From positions 3,580,829 to 3,644,828 of the forward strand of contig CM068540.1 of NCBI GenBank assembly GCA_035048495.1: 64,000 nucleotides of DNA, in the 5' to 3' direction. The notes under the pieces are model-generated. The model saw nothing but the letters and a program-made list of their open reading frames with translations, was not told the DNA's origin and did not search any database. Below are positions 53,828 to 63,925 of the stretch, piece after piece (the stretch's first letter is position 1; the number at the start of each line of letters is the position of its first letter). Origin of the DNA: Euptelea pleiosperma (lineage: Eukaryota > Streptophyta > Magnoliopsida > Ranunculales > Eupteleaceae). The translations under genes were made by a program, and so were the position numbers.

Positions 53828-56160
53828 TAAATTTCATAGCTAGAGAGAACCAATCAGGTTTATCTATCCTTGGACGGTCTATTATTGCAGCCGTGACAAC
53901 TTGGATGCCTTAGCCATCTTGAATAAATCTTTGATGACAGACGTTCTGTCGTTAAAGTTCTTGACGGACCAAAGTACAAGCCACGTGGCATACTCTTGAT
54001 GACCACTGACCGTATGGATGTTTGGCCAATCCCTAAGAAGAACTACATTCCAAAAATCAGCCTGATTAGTGATTTCTAACTGTTTGGATTGGAAACTTTT
54101 TCATGGATTGATTTTTAACCGTGGGATTGGAGAATTATTTGGGGGGTACGCTAAGGTTAAAATCACTAATTGATAATAATAAATTGGTGTTTATTAACGG
54201 ATTTCGGATAGGATTCAAATCCAATTTGCTTATCGGTCGAATTGCTTATTGAATTCGAATACAAATAGTGGTTTGAAATATACTTGGATTTCGAATTCGG
54301 ATATACCCCTATTTGTATCTATAGGTATCCATTGACAGGCCTACTCACTAGGGGTGTCAATTTTATCCGTTTAACCGAAACCGAAAATACCGATTTTGGT
54401 TCCATATTTTTGGGAACTGATTAAAAAGGTACCAGAATCGAACCGAAAATAATAGTTTCGGTTTTGAGTAGTTTAATATGGAACCAAAACCGATAAGAAC
54501 TGGACCGAACTAATAAGAACCGATACCAATATATAAACAGTGTAAAAATTCTCATATTCTCATGATTTGGCCCAATATACTCGGAACCTACAGAAATATA
54601 TAATCGATTCAAGTTCCGGATCCATCACTTTGAGAACTGAACAGATAAGAACCGAAACCGATTGTTCGGGTTCTAGCCACCTTAGAAACCGAACCGGAAC
54701 TGAATCGTTGACACCCCTACAACTCTCTGGGAAAGGACTAGAGTAAATTTTGGACTAGAGTAAATTTTTTCAAAGATTCTATTTAGCTCTTCCTTTCGAA
54801 TTGATTGATGTGTGCGTCACGCGTTTTTTGCTAACCACCGACCGGAGGCCCCCCAGGCAGCTTCTTTTGATAATTGAGGGTCGACAGCATCTTCTTTTGA
54901 ATCAATCTCCAATTGCGGTGGGCCCGCCCTACAGCTCAATTTCACGCCGGTGACAGCCAGCTGGCTTTTCTCGTGGGAAAATTTTAGATGTAGTGGACTA
55001 CCAATTAATGCAATCTATGCAAAGGACTCTTGTGGGCCTACATAGTTCATCTTTTTTCGGGCCCACTAACCATATTCGTGTTTAGCCGATCCATTGTTGG
55101 CTAAACAAACTAAATAATAGTATTGATTGATGACTTCTAGCCATTAGATTTAGTACACAAAAAATCGTGTTTGAATCCAGCGGCTAATATAAAAAGCAGG
55201 TTTAATTTTTGTGTGTATATCCAACAAGGGGTGGGCTTAACATCTATGCGGTTAGTGGGCTTAACATCCACCACGTACGTCCTCACTGGAAAAGGACTAG
55301 AGTAAATTTTCTCGAGTAACACTTCATCAAAGTCGGTCACAACTCACAACGCGTTGGGACCGAAGTCGGTATGAGCCACGTGGGAAACTCTTAGTAGAAG
55401 CTGACCGTACGGATGTTTGGCCAGTCTCTCGGTCGACCTGCAAACCGAAAGATCTACCTTTCCAGTTATTTCCAGGCATTGGATTGAAGTTGTTTTCATG
55501 GGTTGATTTTAACCGTAGGAATTTGAGCATATTTGTGCGTTATTTGGGTGCAAAGATCCAAAGGTTGGAAATCACTAATCAGGCTGATTTTTGGTTTCCA
55601 GGTCCACCGAGTAACTGGCCAAACATCAATATGGTCAGCGTCTACCAAGAGTGTGCCAAGTGGCTCGTAATGTGGGTTGTGACCGGGCTTTGGTTACAAC
55701 GCGAAGTTTTACTCAATTAAGCTCTTTCTTTTTCCAACCGATTGATGTGTATCATGGGTTTTTTTAACCATTAGGCCCACAACGCATCTTCTTTTGACTA
55801 TTAAGGCCCGATGGCATCTTCTTTCGAATAAATCCCTTATTTTGGTGGGCCAAAAAATGAACCTGGTCAGTGATTTCTAAGCGATGGATTGAAGTTATTT
55901 TCATGGGTTGATTTTAACCGTAGGAATTTGAGCATTATTTGGATACAAAGATCCAAAGGTTGTAAATCACTAATCAGGGGTATTTTTGGGTTGCAAAGTC
56001 CACCGAGGGACTGGCTAAACATCCATACTGTCAGCGTCCACTAAGAGTGTGCCACATGTCTAATATTGTGGGCTGTGATCGGCAACGCTCATACCGGGCT
56101 GTGAGCGAAGGTTTACTCAGAACTTTGACGATGGACATCAAGATTTATTCCTAAACTTGC
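53828..56160. repeat. Upstream flank of NLR gene 2: F1, F6 and F5 copies
   Basis: 53990-54165 F1 left arm and core; 54165-54348 matches 30.05 kb; F6 at 54349-54719; F5 at 54760-55290; F1 at 55370-55680 (GACCGTACGGATGTTTGGCC); F5 fragment at 55715-55860; F1 core and right arm at 55860-56100. Gene 2's leader starts at about 56100. Confidence 0.8.
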
Positions 56161-56227
56161 ATCTCTCTTCTGCTTTCTATTCTCTCCATCGTCATTCATC
56201 ACTTCCCTTCTTCGGTCAACACTAAGT

Positions 56228-59200
56228 ATGGCCGATGCGCTTGTTTCTGTTGTGCTGGAGCAATTGGCCTCCATCTCTCGTCAACTGATCGAACAAGAGG
56301 TGAGACTGGTGGTCGGTGTAGAAAATGAGATTGAAAACCTAAGGACTACCTTCGAAGCCGTCCGAGCTGTGCTCAATGATGCAGAGAAGAAACAAGTAAA
56401 GCAGGAATCTTTGACCCTTTGGTTGGAGAGGCTCAAATACGTAGCCTTCGACATGGAGGACGTGTTGGACGAGTGGAGCACAGAACTTCTCAAATCACAA
56501 ATCGAAGGAGTTGACAACACTCGCAAAGGAAAGAAGAAGGTAAGTTCTTACTTGTTCTCTCCTTGTTCTTGTTTCAATCAAGTTGTTTTGCGTCGTGACA
56601 TCGGTCATACGATAAAAGAAATAAAGGAAAGACTAGACGTGATTGCAAATGAAAAGGGTAATTACCAGCTTATTGAAAGTAGAAGGGAGTTTGAGGAACC
56701 ACAACGTGAAATGACTAGCTCTGTGATCAATGTATCAGAGATACATGGTCGGAATTCGGATAAAGATATTATAATAAGCAAGTTGCTGAGCGAGGGCAGT
56801 CAACAAGAAATGGGCACCCCTGTCATCTCCATAGTTGGCATGGGGGGCTTCGGCAAGACGACTCTCGCCCAACTAGTTAACGATGCTGAGAATGTGAAGA
56901 ACCATTTTGAGAAGACACTATGGGTTTGTGTGTCTGAGCCTTTCGATAAGAAAAGGCTAGCCAAGGCAATCATCACTGCTGCTGGTGAGAATGTTCCCGA
57001 TGTCATTGAATGGAATGATTTGCATCATCGATTATGTAACTCCGTTAAAGGAAAACTATTTTTGCTCGTGCTAGATGATGTGTGGACTGAGGATCACACA
57101 AAATGGAATCCATTGAAGCTTTCACTCGACGGTGGTGCCGAAGGAAGTAGAATTCTGGTCACCACGCGCAGTGAGAGAGTTGCAATGATGATGGGTTCAT
57201 CCTGCATCCATAGATTGGAGATATTGTCCACGGAGGACTGTTGGTTATTGTTTAGTCGTATTGCTTTGGAGGGAAGGGGAGAAGAAGAGTGTAAAGAATT
57301 GGAAGAAATTGGCAAGAAAATCACAGAAAAGTGCAAAGGCGTGCCTCTCTTTGTAAAGACTTTAGCAAGTCTCATGCGCTTCAAAAGAACCAAACAAGAT
57401 TGGGAAGATGTCTTGGTAAATGACATGTGGGGACTACATGAGGTTGTAGCTGGTGTTTCACCAGCTTTGTTCTTGAGTTATTATGCTTTGCCCTCTCATT
57501 TCCGCCGATGCTTTACATATTGTGCTATTTTTCCAAAAGATTCTTATATATGGAAAGATGAGTTAATCAAGATGTGGCTCGCACAAGGTTTTGTTAGCAG
57601 CTCCACAAGAAGAATAGATTTGGAGAAAGTAGGTGCAGAGTATTTTGATAATTTAGTGATGCGCTCATTGTTCCAAAATTTAGGAAAAGATAGTGATGGC
57701 AACATAATCTATTGCACGATGCATGATCTCGTGCATGATTTTGCCCAATATCTCACGAAGAACAAATGCTCCATAATTGAATTGAACAAAATAGAATTCG
57801 ATGGTGGCAAAGTCCGGCATTTGACGTTAACATCGAATGTGGATATAAATTCCATTCTACCCTCCATGTGCAGGGCAAAGAAGTTACGCACTCTCCGATC
57901 TAGTTTGTTATCATCAATTCCTACAGCTCTTCCTGATTTACTCCATCACTTGACATGTCTTAGAACATTGGATTTGAGCAACAATTATAGGGCGCTTGAG
58001 AAATTGCCAAGTGAAGTGGAGAAATTGATACATCTAAGATACCTTGATTTGTCTAGTAATTATAGATTGAAGGAATTGCCTGAAACAGTGAGTAATTTAT
58101 ATAATTTGCAGACCTTGAAACTTAACTACTGTTATGATATTCAAAAACTACCCGAGGGAATGGGGAAAATGGTTAACTTGAGACATCTTGAAATTGCAGG
58201 GACTGATAAACTAAGGTCCATACCCCAAGGAATTGGAGGATTAAGCTCGCTTCGAACATTATCAAAGTTCATTGTGAGTGAAAGATGTAAGATGGGAGAA
58301 CTAAAAGACCTCAACCTTCTCCAAGGGAAGCTCGAAATAAGTGGATTGGGGAGAGTGAGAAATGTGAATGAGGGTGAGGTGGCAGAATTGAAGAAGAAAG
58401 AGTACCTTAGTGCTCTGTGTTTGAAGTTTGATGAGTTGGAAGATGTAGAAGAGGGCAATGTAGAGAGGATGGAAGGTGTGCTTGAAAGCCTCCAACCACA
58501 TCCGAACTTGAAGGAATTGGAAATATCTTACTACCATGGTTTCAAGTTACCAAGTTGGGTGATGAGTAATTCAATGTTGCCCAATCTACATTCTTTGCAT
58601 TTAGAAAATTGGTCGAATTGTAAGGTGAGACGCATTGGGCCTGAGTTTTTTGGAATTTGTGGTAGTGGTGAGAGATCATTCCCAAAGTTGCAAAAATTCC
58701 ATATTGTCCAAATGGATAACTTGGAGGAGTTGGATTTGAGAATAGAAGGCAAAGATATTATGCCTTGTCTTAGGAAATTGTATCTTATTAATTGTTCAAA
58801 GTTGAAGGTATTGCCAGCTGTCGGAAATTTAGCACTCCTTGAAAGCCTTGAGATGGGGAGAATGGAGTCCGTGAAACGTGTGGGTCTTGAGTTTTTGGGA
58901 ATTTCCGATGATGATGGTACTAAAAGAGGTAGTGGAAAATCAATATTTCCCAAGTTGAAGGAGCTCAACATTTGGGACATGAAAGAGTGGGAGGAGTGGG
59001 AGATTATGAGAAGAAGGGAAGATGATGAAGAGGGAGAGGGAGAGGGAGATGGAGGAGAAGATTTTATTAGTATTTTGCCGTGTCTCCAAGAATTGGGAAT
59101 TGAAAGATGCCCCAAGTTAAAGGCGCTGCCGGACCACATCTTCTTCGTTGATACACTAAGGAAACTGGAAATAAATGAGTGTCCAGAATTGACTTGGACG

Positions 59201-59551
59201 GTGTCATGTTTTCCTCCGCACCTCGAGGAATTGAGTTTACGAGGGGATGCAGGTGAACTCTCAAGGTCATTACCCATCACCAATAATAACAACATCAAGT
59301 TTTTGGCTATCAGAGAATCACCGCTTTCATCACTCCCCAAAGGCTTGGAACACCTCAAAGCGCTTCAAAGTTTGAGTATCGAATATTGCGACTCCGTTGA
59401 ATTTATGCCAGAGGGACTGCAACATCTCACCATGCTTCGACACTTGTACATCATCTCCTGTCCTATTATAAAATCACGTTGCGAAAAGGAGGTAGGAGAG
59501 GACTGGAACATCATATCCCACATCCCCAACATCCACATTTCTGATTACTGA
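56228..59551 (+). CDS. CC-NB-ARC-LRR disease resistance protein (RGA-type CNL), gene 2
   Basis: Single-exon, 1107 residues, a close paralogue of the gene at 35.8 kb and on the same strand, 17 kb downstream of it. Coiled coil with MADALVSVVLEQL and FDMEDVLDEW; P-loop GMGGFGKTT at 204-212; LVLDDVW at 282-288 region; GSRILVTTR; GVPL; CFTYCAIFPKD; MHD at 498-500. LRRs follow (LRTLDLSNNYRALEKLP and so on) to the end HISDY. The first ~75 residues differ clearly from gene 1 (for example ISRQLIEQEVRLVV against IIRQQVERELTLVV). From KYVAFDMEDV onward NB-ARC is nearly identical, then the LRR strands diverge again. All nucleotide-binding motifs are intact, so it is probably a functional intracellular immune receptor. 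The start is supported by the shared leader GTCAACACTAAGT. Confidence 0.97.
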   Translation: MADALVSVVLEQLASISRQLIEQEVRLVVGVENEIENLRTTFEAVRAVLNDAEKKQVKQESLTLWLERLKYVAFDMEDVLDEWSTELLKSQIEGVDNTRKGKKKVSSYLFSPCSCFNQVVLRRDIGHTIKEIKERLDVIANEKGNYQLIESRREFEEPQREMTSSVINVSEIHGRNSDKDIIISKLLSEGSQQEMGTPVISIVGMGGFGKTTLAQLVNDAENVKNHFEKTLWVCVSEPFDKKRLAKAIITAAGENVPDVIEWNDLHHRLCNSVKGKLFLLVLDDVWTEDHTKWNPLKLSLDGGAEGSRILVTTRSERVAMMMGSSCIHRLEILSTEDCWLLFSRIALEGRGEEECKELEEIGKKITEKCKGVPLFVKTLASLMRFKRTKQDWEDVLVNDMWGLHEVVAGVSPALFLSYYALPSHFRRCFTYCAIFPKDSYIWKDELIKMWLAQGFVSSSTRRIDLEKVGAEYFDNLVMRSLFQNLGKDSDGNIIYCTMHDLVHDFAQYLTKNKCSIIELNKIEFDGGKVRHLTLTSNVDINSILPSMCRAKKLRTLRSSLLSSIPTALPDLLHHLTCLRTLDLSNNYRALEKLPSEVEKLIHLRYLDLSSNYRLKELPETVSNLYNLQTLKLNYCYDIQKLPEGMGKMVNLRHLEIAGTDKLRSIPQGIGGLSSLRTLSKFIVSERCKMGELKDLNLLQGKLEISGLGRVRNVNEGEVAELKKKEYLSALCLKFDELEDVEEGNVERMEGVLESLQPHPNLKELEISYYHGFKLPSWVMSNSMLPNLHSLHLENWSNCKVRRIGPEFFGICGSGERSFPKLQKFHIVQMDNLEELDLRIEGKDIMPCLRKLYLINCSKLKVLPAVGNLALLESLEMGRMESVKRVGLEFLGISDDDGTKRGSGKSIFPKLKELNIWDMKEWEEWEIMRRREDDEEGEGEGDGGEDFISILPCLQELGIERCPKLKALPDHIFFVDTLRKLEINECPELTWTVSCFPPHLEELSLRGDAGELSRSLPITNNNNIKFLAIRESPLSSLPKGLEHLKALQSLSIEYCDSVEFMPEGLQHLTMLRHLYIISCPIIKSRCEKEVGEDWNIISHIPNIHISDY

Positions 59552-60150
59552 TGAAGTATGCATAACGCAGACAGAGAGGTAACATAGAATAGTTAATTGT
59601 TCAATTTAATTTATTTATTTAATTTTTTTAATGGATATATAAATTCTTACTCCGTCTTTTTTTCTTGTCAATGAGACACACGGCATGCAATCCGTACCAA
59701 AGTACAACACGAGCATATTTAGTCTGTGGAGTGCTTAAAAACGCACCACCTGCCTCATTCTTTTTTGGACCCACTGACTTGTGTTTGGTCCACCACTTGA
59801 GGGATCCTGATTGGGGATCTCTATCCAGGGTGTGATGATCATGGACGGTTCCAGTACAGTTTCTAAGTTCATCCACTACTCCATCCATTGAAGATCCAGT
59901 ACAGTTTCCCATATCGGGTGGAAAGGAGAAATTATCTGTGCAATTAAAATACTTCATGCTATAATGCAAGTTTATATTTTATTTTGAGTGTTCATTCGCA
60001 AATTCTATACTTGATAGCTTAATTATGAAATTTCTAGATCAAGAAACTGAGTTATGTACTGTATTACTGTCATCTGACTACTAAAAATCACAAATCAAGT
60101 AGATTTTAGGCATGTATGTCTACCAAGAGGAGGGCAAAACATCTATGGGA
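59552..60150. other. 3' flank of NLR gene 2
   Basis: 59575-59760 repeats the 3' flank of gene 1 (GAATAGTTAATTGTTCAATT, CACGGCATGCAATCCG). From about 59770 the two loci differ. 59830-59950 carries GGTTCCAGTACAGTTTC and a short repeat of CCAGTACAGTTTC. No gene seen. Confidence 0.6.
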
Positions 60151-61560
60151 CAGTGGCCGCGAAAGAGTGTTCTATGCGGTACTCGGGGAGGGAGGGGATT
60201 TCAAACTTTGAAGTCCTCGTGAACACCAATGCTTTTTTCCAAGTACATGTTGTATGCGATTTGGGTGTCTCGAATTCTTTTATTGTTGCAAATTTATTCT
60301 CCATGTATTTGTATGCGCTAATGCTCCATGACTTGCATTTTTGTTGTAATCTGTTATTTTAGATCATCCTTCTACCATTCTGACATCTTCTATTGGTTAT
60401 GAGTAATAATAAATATGATTCATGACTAAAATATTTTTCTTTCATACATAGATGCTGTTTGTACAATCCAATTTTGATCATGCTCTTTACAGTGTCTAAG
60501 TTCCTATATTATTTCTCCACACATTTTTAATTTCATGGTTATATTTTCTTATGGTTCTATTAGAAAATTTATATTTTGAAGTTGATTCTCTGTTGTTCTA
60601 TGGATCGAATATCTTAAATTTTAAATTCAAATTTGTGCAAGGGATGATTCTCTTCATTCTTGTAGTTTGGCAGTGAATACATCATTGAAAAATGCTATGA
60701 TCATAGGCCGATTACCGTTGAGTTGGTTATCTTTGGAAAAATTTACAACACGCACATGTTCTCTAGTTGCACCAAGTATTTTTGAGTTGCTAGGCACATT
60801 ATTGAAGGGAATTTTGGTGGTGGGTTGTGCATTTTTAGAGTGTTCTAGTGATGGGGTGTCGTTGCAGGAGAAGGTTGGTGATATATCGGATATCCCTAGA
60901 ACCACCTCTATTTTAGATAGAGAAAGCACTTACACCATTTCGCTCAATGTGAAGGAGAGGTGGGCCACCGTGGAAGGTTATAGGTTATAGTAGGCAATTG
61001 TCCGTTCGTTAGATCAGGTATTGTCAAGCAGGATGCCTCTAATGTAGATTAGTCTAGATCTCAGGAAGAGGAAGCAAATATTGTTGGTAGTGAGATGCAG
61101 CCGATGAGAACGTCAGGGGAATTATATGGAGGAGGTTGATATGTCATCCACGCATTTGTCATTTAAATCTAGCATGAATAGGAGAACACGTATAGACCGA
61201 TCTTAATATAAGGGTGTTGTTTTGGAGATGGCTAGAGATGCTATAGCGGGCGGTGCAAGGAAATATATATGTTAGTAGGGGAAAACAAAAGGAGCATTGT
61301 CATGCCATTACTTCTTGAAGGAGCTCTGCAAGCTTCTCATGCTCCTCTTTCTTTTTAATCCACCTCTTCGCTACAAAGCGATAAACATTTCATTCTTTTG
61401 ATTTTTATGAGTCGTATGATTATTTTTATGAATTAGTGTTTCTTTTGATCTTTTAAGATCTATATACCTAAATCTAGATATTCCTTCTATTTTAATGTTC
61501 ATAAAACCCTATTTATAAGTTTTATAAAACCTTAATTGTCTATTTTTAATTTTTTAAGTT
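60151..61560. other. Low-content DNA with an unassigned frame at 60667-60990
   Basis: The plus-strand frame at 60667-60990 (MAVNTSLKNAMIIGRLPL ... LLKGILVVGCAFLECSS) is open for 107 codons, but I recognise no domain. 61212-61268 (GTGTTGTTTTGGAGATGGC ... GGCGGTGCAAGG) recurs at 63037-63092. The rest is AT-rich. Confidence 0.4.
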
Positions 61561-61568
61561 TTTAACCC

Positions 61569-61815
61569 GAATCAATTTAGGAGTCATCCCAAATAGCAAC
61601 CCAAATATCCTCGGTCATTTCAACAGTTTTGCCCAAACTTGGCCAAATTTTTAGCAGCACGTGATAGAAGTGTCCTCAAAAGATTTTGACGAAACTCATG
61701 TTTTCAAGGGATCTAAAGTTTCAAAAAGGATTCAAGGGGCCATAAAATATGGTGATATTATTTCTTATTCTATTTTCTCATTTATTTGATTATTTTCATC
61801 TATTCTTTTTAAATT
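61569..61815. repeat. 250-bp direct repeat, partner of 46947-47197
   Basis: Near-identical to the upstream copy with a short deletion at about 61613. 61816-62700 has nothing recognised except AT-rich DNA and a possible leader-like stretch at 62450-62690. Confidence 0.85.
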
Positions 61816-62739
61816 GATGCTGTCGAGCCTCAATTGTCAAAAGAAGCCGTACCTTCTCACCTCATTTGCTGCCCTTTGAGAATGAGAAGTAAAAGCACTT
61901 CTACTTGTAGTAGAAGTTATAAGTTGATTTTTTTACCTCCGAAAAAGTCAGAAATTCAAATGTCGGGAGGGATTCTAATATTTGAGAAGTTATTTCTTTT
62001 AGAAGTCAAATGCTAAAAATTTTAGCTTCAATTTTATGTTAATTTTAACTTTTTAAAAGTTAAAATATAAAACACATCCAAACTAACTTTTCGACTTATA
62101 AAAGTCCATAAGTTACTTATTTTTGTGTTGCCAAACGCCCCTTAGGAATTATTGAATGAAATAAGGAGATGAAGAGTCTAAGATTGGAAAGAGAGGAAGA
62201 CGTTTTGAAATTAATTGGAGATGGTAAAAAATTTGAGAATTAATGAAGAAATTAAAGAGAGGGAGAGTGACAGGATTGGAAAGAGAGATGTTTTGTGCAG
62301 GGGTATTTTTGAGATAAATTAAAAAATTGGATAAAGCGCCACCTCAGTAGGGTCGAGCTTTAGTATAGATAATAGATAGATAGAAGATTGTAACAATTGT
62401 AACAATTTAAATGTTTTTTTTTTCTTCAAGCTATTTGAATTCTCAAGTTCTTGAAGTTCATCTCTAACCACCCTTCCCTGTCAAAGAACGAGAGAGGTTA
62501 GCCAACGAACCTATCCTCAGCTACTAAGCAGCTGGGTAAAGTAGCTATAGAAATCTAATTGTACCCATTTTTCTTTTCATTGGGTCTTTAACGAAGAACA
62601 TCTTTGTTGATCACTTCTCTGCTTTACAGGATCGTCGAGAGTGTCGTGTTCAACGTGAAAGAATGTAACCAAGTTAACCCAATGAAGAGCATCATTGTTT
62701 TGACCTTCTAATCTAAAAATAGAATGTTAGGAGTCATGG

Positions 62740-62985
62740 CGGGTCGTCCACAGTAGCTGTTTGATTTGGGGTTTGGATTTTGGCTTAAACCATTGTTCCA
62801 AGATTGAAGACAAGGGTATTATCATCATTAAACAAATAATATAACAGTCAACTCGGGTCAACAATGGTCAAATAACAGTAGACCAAGTAATAGGGGGGTA
62901 TGTCAGCTTTTTCAAATTGCGGGGTATGTCAAATTTCAAAAATAACATGGGGGGTATGTCAAAAATTCCCAAAAAGTAATTGCAT
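62740..62985. mobile_element. F10 end, inverted relative to 12895-13250
   Basis: Read on the minus strand from 62985: CATGTTATTTTTGAAATTTG, AATTTGAAAAAGCTGACAT, GTTGACCCGAGTTGACTG, TTATATTATTTGTTTAATG, then CAAACCCCAAATCAAACAG. It is the closest match in the window to the 12.9-kb end and lacks the 104-bp insertion found there. Confidence 0.8.
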
Positions 62986-63036
62986 CCTTCCACTGACATT
63001 AACCTGGGTTGCGGTGCTGATGTGGCGCAACTTGAG

Positions 63037-63092
63037 CAGGGTGTTGTTTTGGAGATGGCTAGAGATGCTATAGCGGGCGGTGCAAGGAAATA
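63037..63092. repeat. 55-bp repeat shared with 61212-61268
   Basis: GGGTGTTGTTTTGGAG ... ATAGCGGGCGGTGC is nearly identical at both sites, same orientation. It may be a piece of an exon; function unknown. Confidence 0.8.
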
Positions 63093-63217
63093 TAAAAAAA
63101 AATGCAAAACAGGAAAACAAAATTTTATAGGGAAAAACAACTAATATCATGCACATCTATACAAAATCTGTCGAAATTATAAATATTATCTGAAACGTAT
63201 TAAGTTCATGGACTCAT

Positions 63218-63384
63218 AAAAGTGAACTCATAAGTTCACTCATGTTCTCTGATGTGGATTTTGAGAATTCAACTGTGGTTGATAGTGCTGAGCTGGCTTT
63301 GACTTTTGCAAAAGCAAAATCACCGTTGGATTCTCAGAATTCATGCCCCAGAACATGAGTGAACTTATGAGTTCACTTTTCCAA
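63218..63384. mobile_element. Foldback MITE (AAGTGAACTCATAAGTTCAC ends)
   Basis: The ends AAAAGTGAACTCATAAG ... and the inverted partner at 63355-63384 match over about 60 bp (with ACTCATGTTCT and TGAGAATYCAAC). The end itself contains an internal palindrome GTGAACTCATAAGTTCAC. Confidence 0.85.
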
Positions 63385-63424
63385 GTACACAGATCCCGAC
63401 CTTTAAGTAAATAAAAAAAAAGAG

Positions 63425-63925
63425 TGTTATTAACCAATCAATAGTTTTTTATTTTTTTTATGGAGAAAGATGTAATAAGGTATGCCTGAAACTGTTCATT
63501 TGCGGAAGCGGCATCTGGGCCTACTGACCGCTTGGATGTTTATCTCACCCCTTAGTGGATATACATACCAAAATTCACCTTGATTGGTAATCTATAACCA
63601 TTAGATTTTAACACTTTTTAGCACCATTTAAGGCGTTCATATAGCCGTTGAATACAACCATCATTTGAGTACTAAAACCAACTGCTAAAAATCATTAAAC
63701 AAGCTGATTTTTTGTATGAATGTCTATTAAAGGGTGGGCTAAACATCCATGCGGTCAGTGGGCCCAGATGGCAGTGGTGACTACCAAAAATGCCGCTTCC
63801 ATAAATAAACAGTTTCAGGCATACCTTGTTACATCACGACCCATTTTTTATTTGTGTGTGTGTAAGCCAGTCAAATTACCAAACCAAAAAACCTTTGCAC
63901 ACATAGGACAAGCTAATGGTTAGGA
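63425..63925 (+). repeat. ADH-fragment intron sequence split by an F2 MITE
   Basis: 63431-63461 and 63843-63925 together equal 13608-13697 (AACCAATCAATAG, GTAAGCCAGTCAAATTACC, GGACAAGCTAATGGTTAGG). No ADH exon is visible here. Confidence 0.85.
63462..63842. mobile_element. F2 MITE, 9-bp TSD
   Basis: GGAGAAAGATGTAATAAGG ... CCTTGTTACATCACGACCC, flanked by TTTTTTTAT and ATTTTTTAT (8 of 9). The uninterrupted site at 13.6 kb confirms the insertion. Confidence 0.88.

Noticed and set aside
58531..59358. 275-codon minus-strand frame opposite NLR gene 2
   Set aside because: It is a shadow of the sense coding sequence and is shortened in the gene 1 paralogue.
60667..60990. 107-codon frame as a gene
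   Set aside because: No recognisable domain, no splice context and AT-rich surroundings. It is mentioned only as unassigned.
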